Assembly (NCBI GenBank): GCA_943324565.2
Contig: CALPMC020000001.1
Coordinates: forward strand, 57,032-121,031
Source: Chitinophaga pinensis
GTDB taxonomy: Bacteria; Bacteroidota; Bacteroidia; Flavobacteriales_D; Crocinitomicaceae
Direction of reading: 5' to 3'
DNA length: 64,000 nucleotides
Each line of letters opens with the position of its first letter. Positions within the stretch are counted from its first letter, which is position 1. Both the position numbers and the translations under genes were made by a program. Shown here one piece after another: positions 8,499 through 19,143 of this stretch. The notes under the pieces were generated by a model. The model saw nothing but the letters and a program-made list of their open reading frames with translations, ran no database searches and was not told where the DNA came from.

Positions 8499-11400
8499 AT
8501 GGCAAAATTACTCAAAATAGTAGGAAGAATTATTGGAATCAGCTTTGAATGGCTTCTTATTTTCATTATTTCGCTTGCTTTTTTGATTCGCTCCTCCCCT
8601 TTTCAGACTTACTTGGCACAAAAGGCAACAGCCTATTTATCAGCAGAATTAAACACCAAAATCTCCATTGAAAAACTGGAAATTGTGTTCTTAGATAAGA
8701 TCGCTTTAAAAGGCGTTAAAGCACTAGATCAAAAAGGAGAAACGCTTGTTTCAACCAAAGAAATTCTTGTAACTTTTGACAGATTAAACTTTTCAAAAAA
8801 TGAATATGTAGTTTCAAAAGTTTTACTTTCAAATGGTTCTGCTTGGGTTTATAAATCAAAAAAAGAAGGTGAATTCAACTTTCAGTTTATAGTAGATTAC
8901 TTTTCAAGTGATGCGCCTCCATCAGAGAGCAAACCAATTATTTTAACTATCAATTCAATTAAACTTGAAAATTTTGACTTGCGTTACGACGATTTACAGA
9001 AAGAAATTCTGCCTTTTGGTTTAGATTACGATCATTTACGCCTGTCGAAATTAAACCTCGAAGTCGGTAAATTGACCTTAAAAGATGATGTTGTTGCCTT
9101 TTCAATTAATAATTTAAGTTTCAAAGAAAGATGTGGTTTTGAAGCAAAGCAATTTAAAGCTGCTGTTAATCTAAGTTCTAAAGGTGTTAAATTAAATAAG
9201 TTTACCCTTAAAACAGCTCATTCAAATTTATACTTTTCAAAGTTAAATTTACTTTTTTCGGATTGGTCAGCTTTTGATGAATTTGAAGACAAGGTTAAAT
9301 TTGATATTGATATTCTGCCGAGTACATTGGATTTAACGGATGTTTCTTATTTCGTTAGTGCGATGGAAGGAATGACGGATAAAATTCGATTAACAGCAAA
9401 GGTTGTGAATCCGATTAAAAACTTAAGTATTAAAAATTTAGATTTAAGAATCGGGAAACAAACGCTTGTTCAAGGTACAATCAATTTACCCGACTTCAGA
9501 AAAGGAAACGCAGCAAATCTCTCCGCATATCTTCAGAAAACATATATTTACTTAGCTGATTTGGAAGCGTTTAAACTACCAAAAGGAACGGCTCCTCTAA
9601 AATTTGAAGCACTTGTTTCAAAACTGAAATTTATAGACTTAGACCAACTTGCTTTTAATGGTTCATTTGAAGATTTCAAAGTGAAAATTAAGGAAGCAAA
9701 AACAGAAATAGGTGACATAAATCTTTTGCAAGCTATCCACATTGAAAACAAAAACGACCTATTAAAATTCTATCCAACGAATGCTGATTCAATGGCAATA
9801 AATGTTTCCAATTTCAACCTAGGTTCTTTTTTAGATAACACCCAATTAGGTTTAATCAGCGGGAAACTTAAATTGAATGGAGATGTAAATGAAAATGGAG
9901 ATTTTGCAATGCACAACTTAGTTGCTAATTTAAGTCGCTTTGATTTTAACAACTATGCTTATACAAATATTTCCGTACAAGATGGAGAATTAGTGAATGA
10001 TAATCTTTTTGCTGACTTAAAGGTTAAAGATCCAAATCTGGACTTAGCTTACACTGGAAATATATCAATTGGAGCAAAGCAGAAATATGAATTCGATTTA
10101 CAACTCGATTACGCTAATCTTTTTGAATTAAATTTCTCAACGGAAGATAGTTCGCGTATATCCACTCAAATTTCTGGACGATTAGAAGGAGAATCGTTGG
10201 AAAATATATCGGGAAACATTCAAGCAAATTTTCTGCAATTTCAACAAAGTGGTGATGAGCTAAACATTCCTGTAATTAAATTAGATTTACAACGTCAAAC
10301 AAATCACGATGTTTTCAATTTAAACAGTTCTATTTTATCGTTGAAATTATCTGGAAATATTAATTATGAAACAGTTCTTGATGATTTCTTGGAAGATTTA
10401 TCGCTTGTGTTTCCATCAGTTGGGATCACTAAAAGAATTGACGATAAAAGAGAAACAAGTGATTTCAATTTCAATCTAAAAACTGGAGATTTAAGTGAGT
10501 TTTTGACCATTTTCGTTCCCGATTTAGAAATTGAAAAAGGAACAATGGTTAGCGGAAATTATCATTCTATTAATCATATTTTAAACTTGGATTTAAATTC
10601 TGGTTTTATGAAATATCAGAATTTAACCTTTGACGATATTGTTGTAACTCAAAACATTACAAAAACAGGAATTATTGGAGATTATAACATTGAAACGCTT
10701 AAATATGGTGACTCACTTAGTTTCGATAAAATCCGATTTGAAACAACTGGTAAAAATGGTGATTTAGATTCAAAACTTTCATGGAATCCAAATTCAACTG
10801 ATTATTCCTCTATTGAATGGAAAACAGTTATTCTTGAAAATAATCAATTAAATTTCAACCTTAGTCCTTCGTTTTTCTCCTTGAATGGATTGCGCTGGGA
10901 AATTGCGAATGCTTCTGATATCATGTTGACGGAAAAAGATTTGATGGTAACCAACTTTAAACTCGTTAGAAATGATCAACTTATTCGAATTAACGGCTGC
11001 TTATCCAATAATGATTTAGACATTTTAAAAATTGACATTCAGCGTTTTGATTTAGCGGAAATCAGTAAAGTACTTGGTTTAGCAGTAAATGCAGAAGGTA
11101 AATTTTCTGGTTGGGCGAAAATTTCAAATCCTTACACAAACCTTGTTTATCAAGGAGATGCGCATATTGATGATTTAAAATTGGATGGGCAAGAAGTTGG
11201 AAATATTAATTTACTTTCTGATTGGAATGCTTTAAGAGAACGAATAATTATATCCGGAGACCTAGAATATCGAGGAATGAAAACTTTTGATTTTGGTGGA
11301 CTTTATTCCTTGAAAACAGAAAATCTAGACCTCTTCCTAAATTTCGATAACACGGATATTCAATTTGCGAATGCATTTATGGACCCAGATGTTGTGAAAG

Positions 11401-13061
11401 ATATCAACGGGAAATTAAATGGTAAAGTTTTCATTAAAGGGAAAGCAGACGCACCGAAATTGAATGGTAAATTAAAATTAGTTGATGGTGCTGCTCAAGT
11501 CGAGTTATTAGGAGTTTATTACCGGATTAACGGAGATATAATCATTGATGAAGATGCATTTCTTATAAATAATATGCCTATTAAGGATAAAGATGGAAAT
11601 ACAGCTTCATTAGTTGGAACAATTATTCACGACAACTTTACAAACTTCGATTTAGATTTACAATTTGACTTTGAAAATGACCGATCTAAAAAACCATTGC
11701 CTAATGGGCAAGCAATCCCGCTTGAAAAATTTATGATTTTGAATACAAAATATAAAGAAGGTGATTTATATTATGGTAAAGCTTACGGCCGTGGAACAGC
11801 AAACATATCAGGTTCAGCAAGTAATTTAGATGTTACTGTTGATGTTCAAACAAAAAAAGGAACTTTAATAAATTTCCCAATGTATGGTGTGTCTGAAATT
11901 GATGAATCCGCAGATTTTGTGCAATTTGTACCAAAAGGAAGTATAGAAAAACAACTAGAAGATAAAATTGATTTCACTGGACTCAATTTAGATATGAAAT
12001 TCAGAATAACACCTGACGCTGAATTAAAAATTATCTTCAACGAACAATTAAATGACGAAATTCTAGCAAAAGGCTCAGGAATAATTGACATGCGTTTAGA
12101 CCAGTTTAATCACGTGACATTAAATGGAGATTACGTAATTGGAGGTGGGAGTGTCTATAATTTTGCGCTTGGAGCAATTAAACAACCCTTTAATATTGTC
12201 CCAGGTTCAAAAATATCATGGACAGGTGATGCAATAAACGCAGCTTTAGATATAAAAACGAATATTGCTTTGAAAAAAGTTTCAATTTTAGAATTGAGCC
12301 CAGAGCAATTAGACAAAACTCTTTCAAGTCAAGATGTGAATTGTTATTTAAATTTATCTGAAACCTTACTCAAACCAGTTGTTGCTTTTGATATTGAAGC
12401 GCCATCTGCACCAGAAACAGGTAAGGCTCTTATAGCGAGGGTTAAAAACGATCCTGATGAATTGAATCGACAGTTTTTCTCTCTTTTACTAGTGCGCAAA
12501 TTTCAACCATTAAAAGGTTCACTTTCAGCAGGAAGTTCAGCAGCGCTCGATCTATTAGAATCACAAATTAATTCTGCTTTAGGTTCTCTTTCCGATAAAT
12601 ATAAACTAAATGTCGATTACGGAGCTGACGAATCTCTAGGTGAGACTTCATTAGGTGTTGGTTTAAAAACAGGATTCTTAAATGACCGTTTAATTATTTC
12701 TGGAAGTTTCGGTGTTGAAAATAAAGGTGCAGTATCAACCGATACTAAAAGTACAAGTTCATTAATTGGTGATGTAAACGTGGAATATTTAGTAAACGAG
12801 AAAGGTACTTTCCGTGCTAATGCATTTAATAAATCAAATACCAACTCGGTAAAAGAAAACGCTGGACCTTTTACACAAGGTGCAGGTGTTTCATACCGAG
12901 AAGATTTTAATTCTTGGAAAGACTTTGAATTAGTACAATATACGTTGGACTTATTCAGAAAAGAGAAACGCTATCCATTAAAAAAGAAAAAACAACAATC
13001 GCCCGTTCCTCCTTTAGAGCAAAAACCGGCTGAAACAACAATCAAAGAAGAAAAAGAATAA
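8499..13061 (+). CDS. tamB: TamB/DUF490-type translocation and assembly module protein
   Basis: ~1520 aa with N-terminal TM segment, AsmA-like repeats, C-terminal DUF490-like FALGAIKQPFNIVPGSKISWTGD...; next to tsaD in divergent orientation. Confidence 0.88.
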   Translation: MAKLLKIVGRIIGISFEWLLIFIISLAFLIRSSPFQTYLAQKATAYLSAELNTKISIEKLEIVFLDKIALKGVKALDQKGETLVSTKEILVTFDRLNFSKNEYVVSKVLLSNGSAWVYKSKKEGEFNFQFIVDYFSSDAPPSESKPIILTINSIKLENFDLRYDDLQKEILPFGLDYDHLRLSKLNLEVGKLTLKDDVVAFSINNLSFKERCGFEAKQFKAAVNLSSKGVKLNKFTLKTAHSNLYFSKLNLLFSDWSAFDEFEDKVKFDIDILPSTLDLTDVSYFVSAMEGMTDKIRLTAKVVNPIKNLSIKNLDLRIGKQTLVQGTINLPDFRKGNAANLSAYLQKTYIYLADLEAFKLPKGTAPLKFEALVSKLKFIDLDQLAFNGSFEDFKVKIKEAKTEIGDINLLQAIHIENKNDLLKFYPTNADSMAINVSNFNLGSFLDNTQLGLISGKLKLNGDVNENGDFAMHNLVANLSRFDFNNYAYTNISVQDGELVNDNLFADLKVKDPNLDLAYTGNISIGAKQKYEFDLQLDYANLFELNFSTEDSSRISTQISGRLEGESLENISGNIQANFLQFQQSGDELNIPVIKLDLQRQTNHDVFNLNSSILSLKLSGNINYETVLDDFLEDLSLVFPSVGITKRIDDKRETSDFNFNLKTGDLSEFLTIFVPDLEIEKGTMVSGNYHSINHILNLDLNSGFMKYQNLTFDDIVVTQNITKTGIIGDYNIETLKYGDSLSFDKIRFETTGKNGDLDSKLSWNPNSTDYSSIEWKTVILENNQLNFNLSPSFFSLNGLRWEIANASDIMLTEKDLMVTNFKLVRNDQLIRINGCLSNNDLDILKIDIQRFDLAEISKVLGLAVNAEGKFSGWAKISNPYTNLVYQGDAHIDDLKLDGQEVGNINLLSDWNALRERIIISGDLEYRGMKTFDFGGLYSLKTENLDLFLNFDNTDIQFANAFMDPDVVKDINGKLNGKVFIKGKADAPKLNGKLKLVDGAAQVELLGVYYRINGDIIIDEDAFLINNMPIKDKDGNTASLVGTIIHDNFTNFDLDLQFDFENDRSKKPLPNGQAIPLEKFMILNTKYKEGDLYYGKAYGRGTANISGSASNLDVTVDVQTKKGTLINFPMYGVSEIDESADFVQFVPKGSIEKQLEDKIDFTGLNLDMKFRITPDAELKIIFNEQLNDEILAKGSGIIDMRLDQFNHVTLNGDYVIGGGSVYNFALGAIKQPFNIVPGSKISWTGDAINAALDIKTNIALKKVSILELSPEQLDKTLSSQDVNCYLNLSETLLKPVVAFDIEAPSAPETGKALIARVKNDPDELNRQFFSLLLVRKFQPLKGSLSAGSSAALDLLESQINSALGSLSDKYKLNVDYGADESLGETSLGVGLKTGFLNDRLIISGSFGVENKGAVSTDTKSTSSLIGDVNVEYLVNEKGTFRANAFNKSNTNSVKENAGPFTQGAGVSYREDFNSWKDFELVQYTLDLFRKEKRYPLKKKKQQSPVPPLEQKPAETTIKEEKE

Positions 13062-13064
13062 GCT

Positions 13065-14549
13065 ATGAAGAAAGTACTGATCGCAAATAGAGGTGAAATT
13101 GCAAGAAGAGTAATCAGAACCTTGAAAAAAATGAACATTAAAAGTGTTGCTATTTATTCCGATGCTGATAAAAATGCGCCACACGTTCTAGAAGCTGATG
13201 AAGCTGTTTATGTTGGAAAAAGTCCTTCTGCGGAAAGCTATTTGCAACAAGATTTAATTCTTCAATATTGTAAAGATTTAGGGGTTGAAGGAATCCACCC
13301 TGGCTATGGTTTCTTATCTGAAAATGCTGGTTTTGCGAAAAAAGTGAAAGCTGCTGGAATGAAATTAATTGGTCCTTCTCCAGAATCAATGGAAGTGATG
13401 GGCGATAAATTGAGTGCAAAACAAGCTGTAAAAAAATTCAATGTTCCTTTAGTTCCTGGTGTAGACGAAGCGATTTCTGATGTCGACGCTGCAAAACTTA
13501 TCGCTGAGGAAGTTGGTTACCCAATTTTGATCAAAGCTTCTGCTGGTGGTGGTGGTAAAGGGATGCGTTTGGTTGAAAATTCAGCTGAATTTGAAGAACA
13601 AATGACAATGGCACAAAATGAAGCGCGTTCCTCTTTTGGCGACGATGCTGTTTTTATTGAAAAATTCGTTGACAAACCTCGCCACATTGAAATTCAAGTT
13701 TTCGCTGACCAACAAGGAAATGTTGTATATCTATTTGAACGCGAATGCTCAATTCAACGTCGCCATCAAAAAGTGGTGGAAGAAGCACCAAGTGCGATTT
13801 TAACTCCTGAATTGAGAAAAGAAATGGGTGAAGCTGCTGTTGCAGTATGTAAAGCTTGTAACTATGAAGGTGCTGGTACTGTTGAATTTTTATTAGATGG
13901 AAAATTGAATTTCTACTTCTTGGAAATGAACACACGTTTACAAGTTGAACATCCGGTAACAGAAGAAATTACAGGTTTAGACTTAGTTGAATGGCAAATT
14001 CGTGTGGCACGCGGAGAACGCTTACCTAAATTACAAGATGAACTAAAAATCAATGGTCATGCTGTTGAAATACGTGTTTACGCTGAAGATACGTTGAATG
14101 GTTTCACCCCAGATATTGGAACTTTAAATCGCTACCGAATTCCAAGTGGAAACCACGTTCGTGTAGATGATGCTTTTTTAGAAGGAATGGATATTCCAAT
14201 TTATTACGATCCAATGATTGCAAAATTGGTAGTTTGGGGCGAAAATAGAGCTCAAGCTATAGAAAGAGCAATTGAAGCAATAGACAATTATCAAATTTCA
14301 GGTGTAAAAACAACTTTAGATTTTGGAAAATATGTTCTAAAACACCCTGCTTTTAGAAGTGGAGATTTTGACACCAATTTCGTGAAACATTATTTTCATG
14401 ATCCTACAGTTATGCACGAAGCTATGCTTGAAGAAGAAGATGCTTTATTGCACGCAGTAGATGATATTTGGTTGGATATTAAAAAATTGAAAGAAACAGA
14501 ATTTGCTTCTCGAGAAATTCAATCTTCTTGGAAAAACAGAATTGAATAA
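13065..14549 (+). CDS. accC: Acetyl-CoA carboxylase biotin carboxylase subunit
   Basis: MKKVLIANRGEIARRVIRT; KASAGGGGKGMR; FLEMNTRLQVEHPVTE. Confidence 0.95.
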   Translation: MKKVLIANRGEIARRVIRTLKKMNIKSVAIYSDADKNAPHVLEADEAVYVGKSPSAESYLQQDLILQYCKDLGVEGIHPGYGFLSENAGFAKKVKAAGMKLIGPSPESMEVMGDKLSAKQAVKKFNVPLVPGVDEAISDVDAAKLIAEEVGYPILIKASAGGGGKGMRLVENSAEFEEQMTMAQNEARSSFGDDAVFIEKFVDKPRHIEIQVFADQQGNVVYLFERECSIQRRHQKVVEEAPSAILTPELRKEMGEAAVAVCKACNYEGAGTVEFLLDGKLNFYFLEMNTRLQVEHPVTEEITGLDLVEWQIRVARGERLPKLQDELKINGHAVEIRVYAEDTLNGFTPDIGTLNRYRIPSGNHVRVDDAFLEGMDIPIYYDPMIAKLVVWGENRAQAIERAIEAIDNYQISGVKTTLDFGKYVLKHPAFRSGDFDTNFVKHYFHDPTVMHEAMLEEEDALLHAVDDIWLDIKKLKETEFASREIQSSWKNRIE

Positions 14550-14572
14550 TCGAAATTAATACTGCCTTTTTA

Positions 14573-16159
14573 ATGAAATCACATTCCTTTCCACGCAAAG
14601 ATTCCAATTGCTTTAGTAGTCAACAATTACTTTTTACCGATAATCAAAAAGCATTGAAAGATTTCATTGGACTTCCATTTTCTGAAGAAAATTTAAAGGC
14701 ACTAACAGCAATTAAATCTACCTTTTTCACGGCAGAAAAAAGAAATTTACTAGTTTCTGTTCTCACGAAAAAATACAGTTCTGTTTCAAATGTGGCTGCA
14801 AGCTTAAAAAATATTGCTTCACTTGAAAACGAAAACTGTTTCACTATCACAACTGGACATCAGCTCAGCTTATTCACAGGTCCTTTATACTTCGTTTACA
14901 AGATTTTACACGTTATAAAACAATGTGAACTTTTAAACGAAAAATTTCCAGAAACTAAATTCGTTCCTGTTTATTGGATGGCAAGTGAGGACCATGATTT
15001 TGAAGAAGTGAAATCATTCTTATTGTACGGAAAAACTATTTCTTGGGAAAGCGAACAAGCTGGCGCGGTAGGAAGAATGAATTTGTTCGGATTGAGCACA
15101 GTTGTGGATCAACTGAAACAATTTTTCGCGAATCATCCTGAAAGTGAAATTCATCAGTTAATCGATAAATTGAATGGTAACACTTATGGAGAAGCATTTT
15201 TTCAGTTTGTTCACGAGTTATTTGGTTCTTTTGGCTTGGTTATTTTAGACGGAGATGAAGATGCCTTTAAAACAGCTTTTAAACCGATATTTAAACAAGA
15301 ATTAAGCACCCAATTTTCGCATCAAGAAGTAGTTAAAACGAATGAAAAACTAGCTTCTGAAAACTTTAAAATACAAGTTCAGCCGCGAGAAATAAATCTA
15401 TTTTTCTTAAGTGAAAACAAACGTGAACGCATTATTGCAGCCGGAACTGATTTTCAAATTGGAGAATACAACTATAGTTCATCAGAAATTTTAGAACTTC
15501 TTGAAAAACATCCTGCCTCCTTTTCACCGAATGTTATTTTGAGGCCACTTTATCAGGAATTTATTTTACCAAATATTTGTTACGTTGGTGGCGTTGGCGA
15601 ACTCAGTTATTGGCTTCAACTTAAATCTACCTTTGAAAAAGCAGCTATCCCCTATCCGATTCTTCAAGCGAGAAGTTCTGCAATATGGATGGATAAAAGC
15701 AGTCAAGAAAAACTCGAACAATTACAATTTGAGATAAATTCAATTTTCAAAACCACTACTGAACTTAAAAAAGAATTTCTACTGAATAACGAAGAAGAAA
15801 CCATCGAATTTACACTTCAAGATTTTCAATTTAGTCAATTTAAAAACGATTTAATTCATAAGTCCGAATTGATTGACCCATCTGTAAAATCTTGGATTGA
15901 AGCAGAATTTACACGCCTTGAAAAACAAGTGGAAGGCATTAAAAATAGATTGGAAAAATCCGTTAAATCCAAACACGAAAAAGCTTTAAAGTCAATTGAG
16001 CAACTAAAAGAAAAATTATTTCCAGCAAATGGAATGCAAGAACGCAGCTTTAATTTCTTTCAATTTTGCCCAGATGGAAATTATAAAAACAAACTCCAAA
16101 ACCTATACACTGCCATCGAACCATTTGATTCCTCAATTATCATTTTGACTGAAGATTAA
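14573..16159 (+). CDS. bshC: Bacillithiol biosynthesis cysteine-adding enzyme BshC
   Basis: TTGHQLSLFTGPLYFVYKI, VYWMASEDHDFEEV, coiled-coil C-terminus. Confidence 0.92.
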   Translation: MKSHSFPRKDSNCFSSQQLLFTDNQKALKDFIGLPFSEENLKALTAIKSTFFTAEKRNLLVSVLTKKYSSVSNVAASLKNIASLENENCFTITTGHQLSLFTGPLYFVYKILHVIKQCELLNEKFPETKFVPVYWMASEDHDFEEVKSFLLYGKTISWESEQAGAVGRMNLFGLSTVVDQLKQFFANHPESEIHQLIDKLNGNTYGEAFFQFVHELFGSFGLVILDGDEDAFKTAFKPIFKQELSTQFSHQEVVKTNEKLASENFKIQVQPREINLFFLSENKRERIIAAGTDFQIGEYNYSSSEILELLEKHPASFSPNVILRPLYQEFILPNICYVGGVGELSYWLQLKSTFEKAAIPYPILQARSSAIWMDKSSQEKLEQLQFEINSIFKTTTELKKEFLLNNEEETIEFTLQDFQFSQFKNDLIHKSELIDPSVKSWIEAEFTRLEKQVEGIKNRLEKSVKSKHEKALKSIEQLKEKLFPANGMQERSFNFFQFCPDGNYKNKLQNLYTAIEPFDSSIIILTED

Positions 16160-16174
16160 CACAAAGAACTAGCT

Positions 16175-16756
16175 ATGAGTTATATCAATTTCTCCTTTTT
16201 AATGCTTTTATTTTTTACTAATTGCGCGCTTCCAACTTCCAAAAAAGAAACGATTGCAGTTAGAACAACTAATTTTAAAACTAAGGTTTCTTGCAAAATA
16301 GAAAACAACCAATTACTCGCAAGTTATGAAGGCCCAGAATTTCTGAATGATCGCGATACAGCACATTTACTTTCTAATTTGGTTGCGAATGAGCTTGGTA
16401 ATCATTTAAAGAAAGAATTTAGCAAGAAAAACTATTTAAAAGTAGATCTTAAAAACACAAAAATTCAAACTAAAGGAAATCCTCAATTTCGCTATCCATC
16501 AGAAGAAATCGTTAAATACACCATTGAAATGCCTTTATTAAAAGTCAAAAATGCGTGTGATGCCTTCACAGGAATCGAACACCGAGGTACTTGGGCAAGA
16601 AACGATATTGAAACAGGTTTTCCAGAATGGATTCAAAAACTAAAAAGTCAAATTGCTGTTGGAGAAATCGAAAGTGAATTTTTTAAAACACCTGAAGGAT
16701 TCAAGGAATATTGGGTGCTATTCAAACATAGAGGATATCAAGGGAATTGCAAGTAG
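16175..16756 (+). CDS. Hypothetical lipoprotein
   Basis: Signal peptide with FFTNC lipobox; no family recognised. Confidence 0.6.
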   Translation: MSYINFSFLMLLFFTNCALPTSKKETIAVRTTNFKTKVSCKIENNQLLASYEGPEFLNDRDTAHLLSNLVANELGNHLKKEFSKKNYLKVDLKNTKIQTKGNPQFRYPSEEIVKYTIEMPLLKVKNACDAFTGIEHRGTWARNDIETGFPEWIQKLKSQIAVGEIESEFFKTPEGFKEYWVLFKHRGYQGNCK

Positions 16757-16864
16757 AGAACTTGTTATAACTTCAAATATCGATATTAAGAGTTTTCATT
16801 TCTACAAATCTTCATTTTAAGATAATTCTAGTTTTTATTTATATACAAGACAGCAAAGTTCAAC

Positions 16865-17830
16865 CTATTCTTCAAACTTCTTAGTAGCACGATTTAAGCG
16901 ATCATTCATAGAAATCCCTATACCAATTTCTTCAAATCGTTCAACGTATAATTTTGAATAGTTCTTTAGGTCCATAAAGTGCATAGCCGCATATAATTTT
17001 TGTGCAGCCTCTTTTAAATCACCAGTTTCGCTAAGAATGTATTTTTGAGTAATCGGAATTTCAGGTCGATTATCTTTTAAAAGAATAAATCCATCTTTTT
17101 TATTTTCTTCAAAAACAAAATCAGCTTCTAAATAAGCAAAAGGTGTATTGGGAGCATAATGATGCTTAACCATTCCACTTGTCAATGGTTGATTTTCTGA
17201 ATGATTTTTCAACTGGGGTAAATAGCCAATGACATTTGAAAGTTGTTCCAATGAAATTCCTCCCAAACGATAAACAATAACTTGCTCATTTTCCAAGCCA
17301 ACAATTGTAGATTCAATTCCATTTTCACAGGCACCACCATCTAAAATATAGGGGATTTTACCTTGCAATTGATTATAAACATGGGTTGCTTGGGTTGGGC
17401 TAATCATTCCATAAAGATTTGCACTCGGCGCAGCTAGTGGAAAACTTAAACTTTTAAGTAAATCTTGAATTAACGGTTGAGCTGGTACTCTCACCCCTAC
17501 TCGATCTAAACCAGCCGTAACAATTTCTGGAACCAATGAGGATTTGTTTAACAACAAAGTCAATGGTCCTGGCCAAAAGAAGTCTGAAAGCTTATCTAAA
17601 ATTGGTGGTAAATCTAAAACGTATGGTTTAATTACCTCTTTTGAACTAAAATGCAAGATTAGTGGATTACTTAAGGGACGACCTTTTGCCTCAAAAATCT
17701 TGTGAATGGCCAATTCATTCAATCCATTTGCAGCCAAACCGTAAACAGTTTCTGTCGGAATTGCAACAATTTCACCTTTTTCTAATAAAAGACGAGCTTG
17801 GTTACAATCATTCCCGACAATAGTTTTCAT
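16865..17830 (-). CDS. L-threonylcarbamoyladenylate synthase (Sua5/TsaC type with C-terminal domain)
   Basis: GEIVAIPTETVYGLAAN, KGRPLSNPLILH, SFPLAAPSANLYGMISPT, 321 aa long Sua5-like. Confidence 0.93.
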   Translation of the reverse strand: MKTIVGNDCNQARLLLEKGEIVAIPTETVYGLAANGLNELAIHKIFEAKGRPLSNPLILHFSSKEVIKPYVLDLPPILDKLSDFFWPGPLTLLLNKSSLVPEIVTAGLDRVGVRVPAQPLIQDLLKSLSFPLAAPSANLYGMISPTQATHVYNQLQGKIPYILDGGACENGIESTIVGLENEQVIVYRLGGISLEQLSNVIGYLPQLKNHSENQPLTSGMVKHHYAPNTPFAYLEADFVFEENKKDGFILLKDNRPEIPITQKYILSETGDLKEAAQKLYAAMHFMDLKNYSKLYVERFEEIGIGISMNDRLNRATKKFEE

Positions 17831-17960
17831 TCAGTAGTTAATTTTGAACAAAGATAAAGGATTTCAAGTTACAGAATTAGATACTGCAACTTAAAACATA
17901 ATTAGAATTGGATTTAAACAATAGAAGATAACAAGTTTAATTTTTCGTTTATTTTGCTTG

Positions 17961-18905
17961 TTAATGCTCAACTTTTATATTTTCCAACATCACTTTCACC
18001 ATAGTGTCTAAATCAAATTGATGCTTCCAACCCCACTCTTTTTCGGCGTATGAATCATCGATAGAGTTAGGCCAAGATTCTGCAATTACTTGACGAAAAT
18101 CAGGTTGGTAAACTATTTCAAATTCAGGAATTACCTTTTGAATCGCTTCTGAAATCGCTTTGGGTGTAAAACTAATCCCACCTAAATTATAAGCAGAACG
18201 AATTTTCACATTTTCTGCTGGGGCTTCCATCAATTGAATCGTTGCGTTAATTGCATCATCCATAAACATCATTGGTAAGGCTGTATCTTCTTTCAAGAAA
18301 CACGTAAATTGCTTGCCTGCTTTTGCCTTGTAGAAAATGTCAACGGCGTAATCTGTTGTTCCTCCGCCTGGGAAACTTTTATATGAAATCAAACCTGGGT
18401 ATCGAATGCTTCGAACATCTACATTGAATTTATTGAAATAATACTCACACCATCTTTCTCCTGCTTGCTTAGAAATACCATAAACAGTTGTTGGTTCCAT
18501 AATAGTGTGCTGTGGCGTATTATCCATTGGTGTTGTCGGTCCGAATACAGCAATTGAACTCGGCCAAAATATTTTAGAAATGTGACCTTCTTTTGCTAAG
18601 TCAAGAATCGTGAACAATCCTTCCATGTTTAATTTCCAAGCAAAATCTGGATTTTTTTCAGCCGTAGCCGAAAGCAATGCCGCTAATAAATAGACTTCTT
18701 TGATTTCATTTGAAATAATATAATCTCGAACACCTTCTCGATCAAGAGCATCAATTTTCACATACGGCCCATTTACTAGTAAAGGAGGACAATAATCTTT
18801 CACATCTGCAGCAATAACGGTATCATTTCCCTTTATTTTTCTAAGTTCCAAAACAAGTTCAGTACCTATTTGACCTCCTGCTCCAATGATTAGTGTTTTT
18901 ATCAT
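17961..18905 (-). CDS. NAD-dependent epimerase/dehydratase, SDR-type L-threonine 3-dehydrogenase-like
   Basis: MIKTLIIGAGGQIGTEL; YGISKQAGERWCEYY; RYPGLISYKSFPGGGTTDYAVDIFY. Confidence 0.88.
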   Translation of the reverse strand: MIKTLIIGAGGQIGTELVLELRKIKGNDTVIAADVKDYCPPLLVNGPYVKIDALDREGVRDYIISNEIKEVYLLAALLSATAEKNPDFAWKLNMEGLFTILDLAKEGHISKIFWPSSIAVFGPTTPMDNTPQHTIMEPTTVYGISKQAGERWCEYYFNKFNVDVRSIRYPGLISYKSFPGGGTTDYAVDIFYKAKAGKQFTCFLKEDTALPMMFMDDAINATIQLMEAPAENVKIRSAYNLGGISFTPKAISEAIQKVIPEFEIVYQPDFRQVIAESWPNSIDDSYAEKEWGWKHQFDLDTMVKVMLENIKVEH

Positions 18906-19143
18906 AAATTTCAAATTCAATAATTGACAAATTTAAGCGAATTACATTTCAATGTAACATCACTAATAAAAAATACTCACTCAATAAAAAACTGATTAAA
19001 ATCATTATTTAATATATTCTATTCATTTATATTTGTTGTCTTATATATTTATTTAAACGTGCTAACCTAAGATTAACCCAATCGAAATTCAGATTAAGTT
19101 TTTAGTACATTTATTTATTCTTAAGTTAATTAAAATTTTTATT

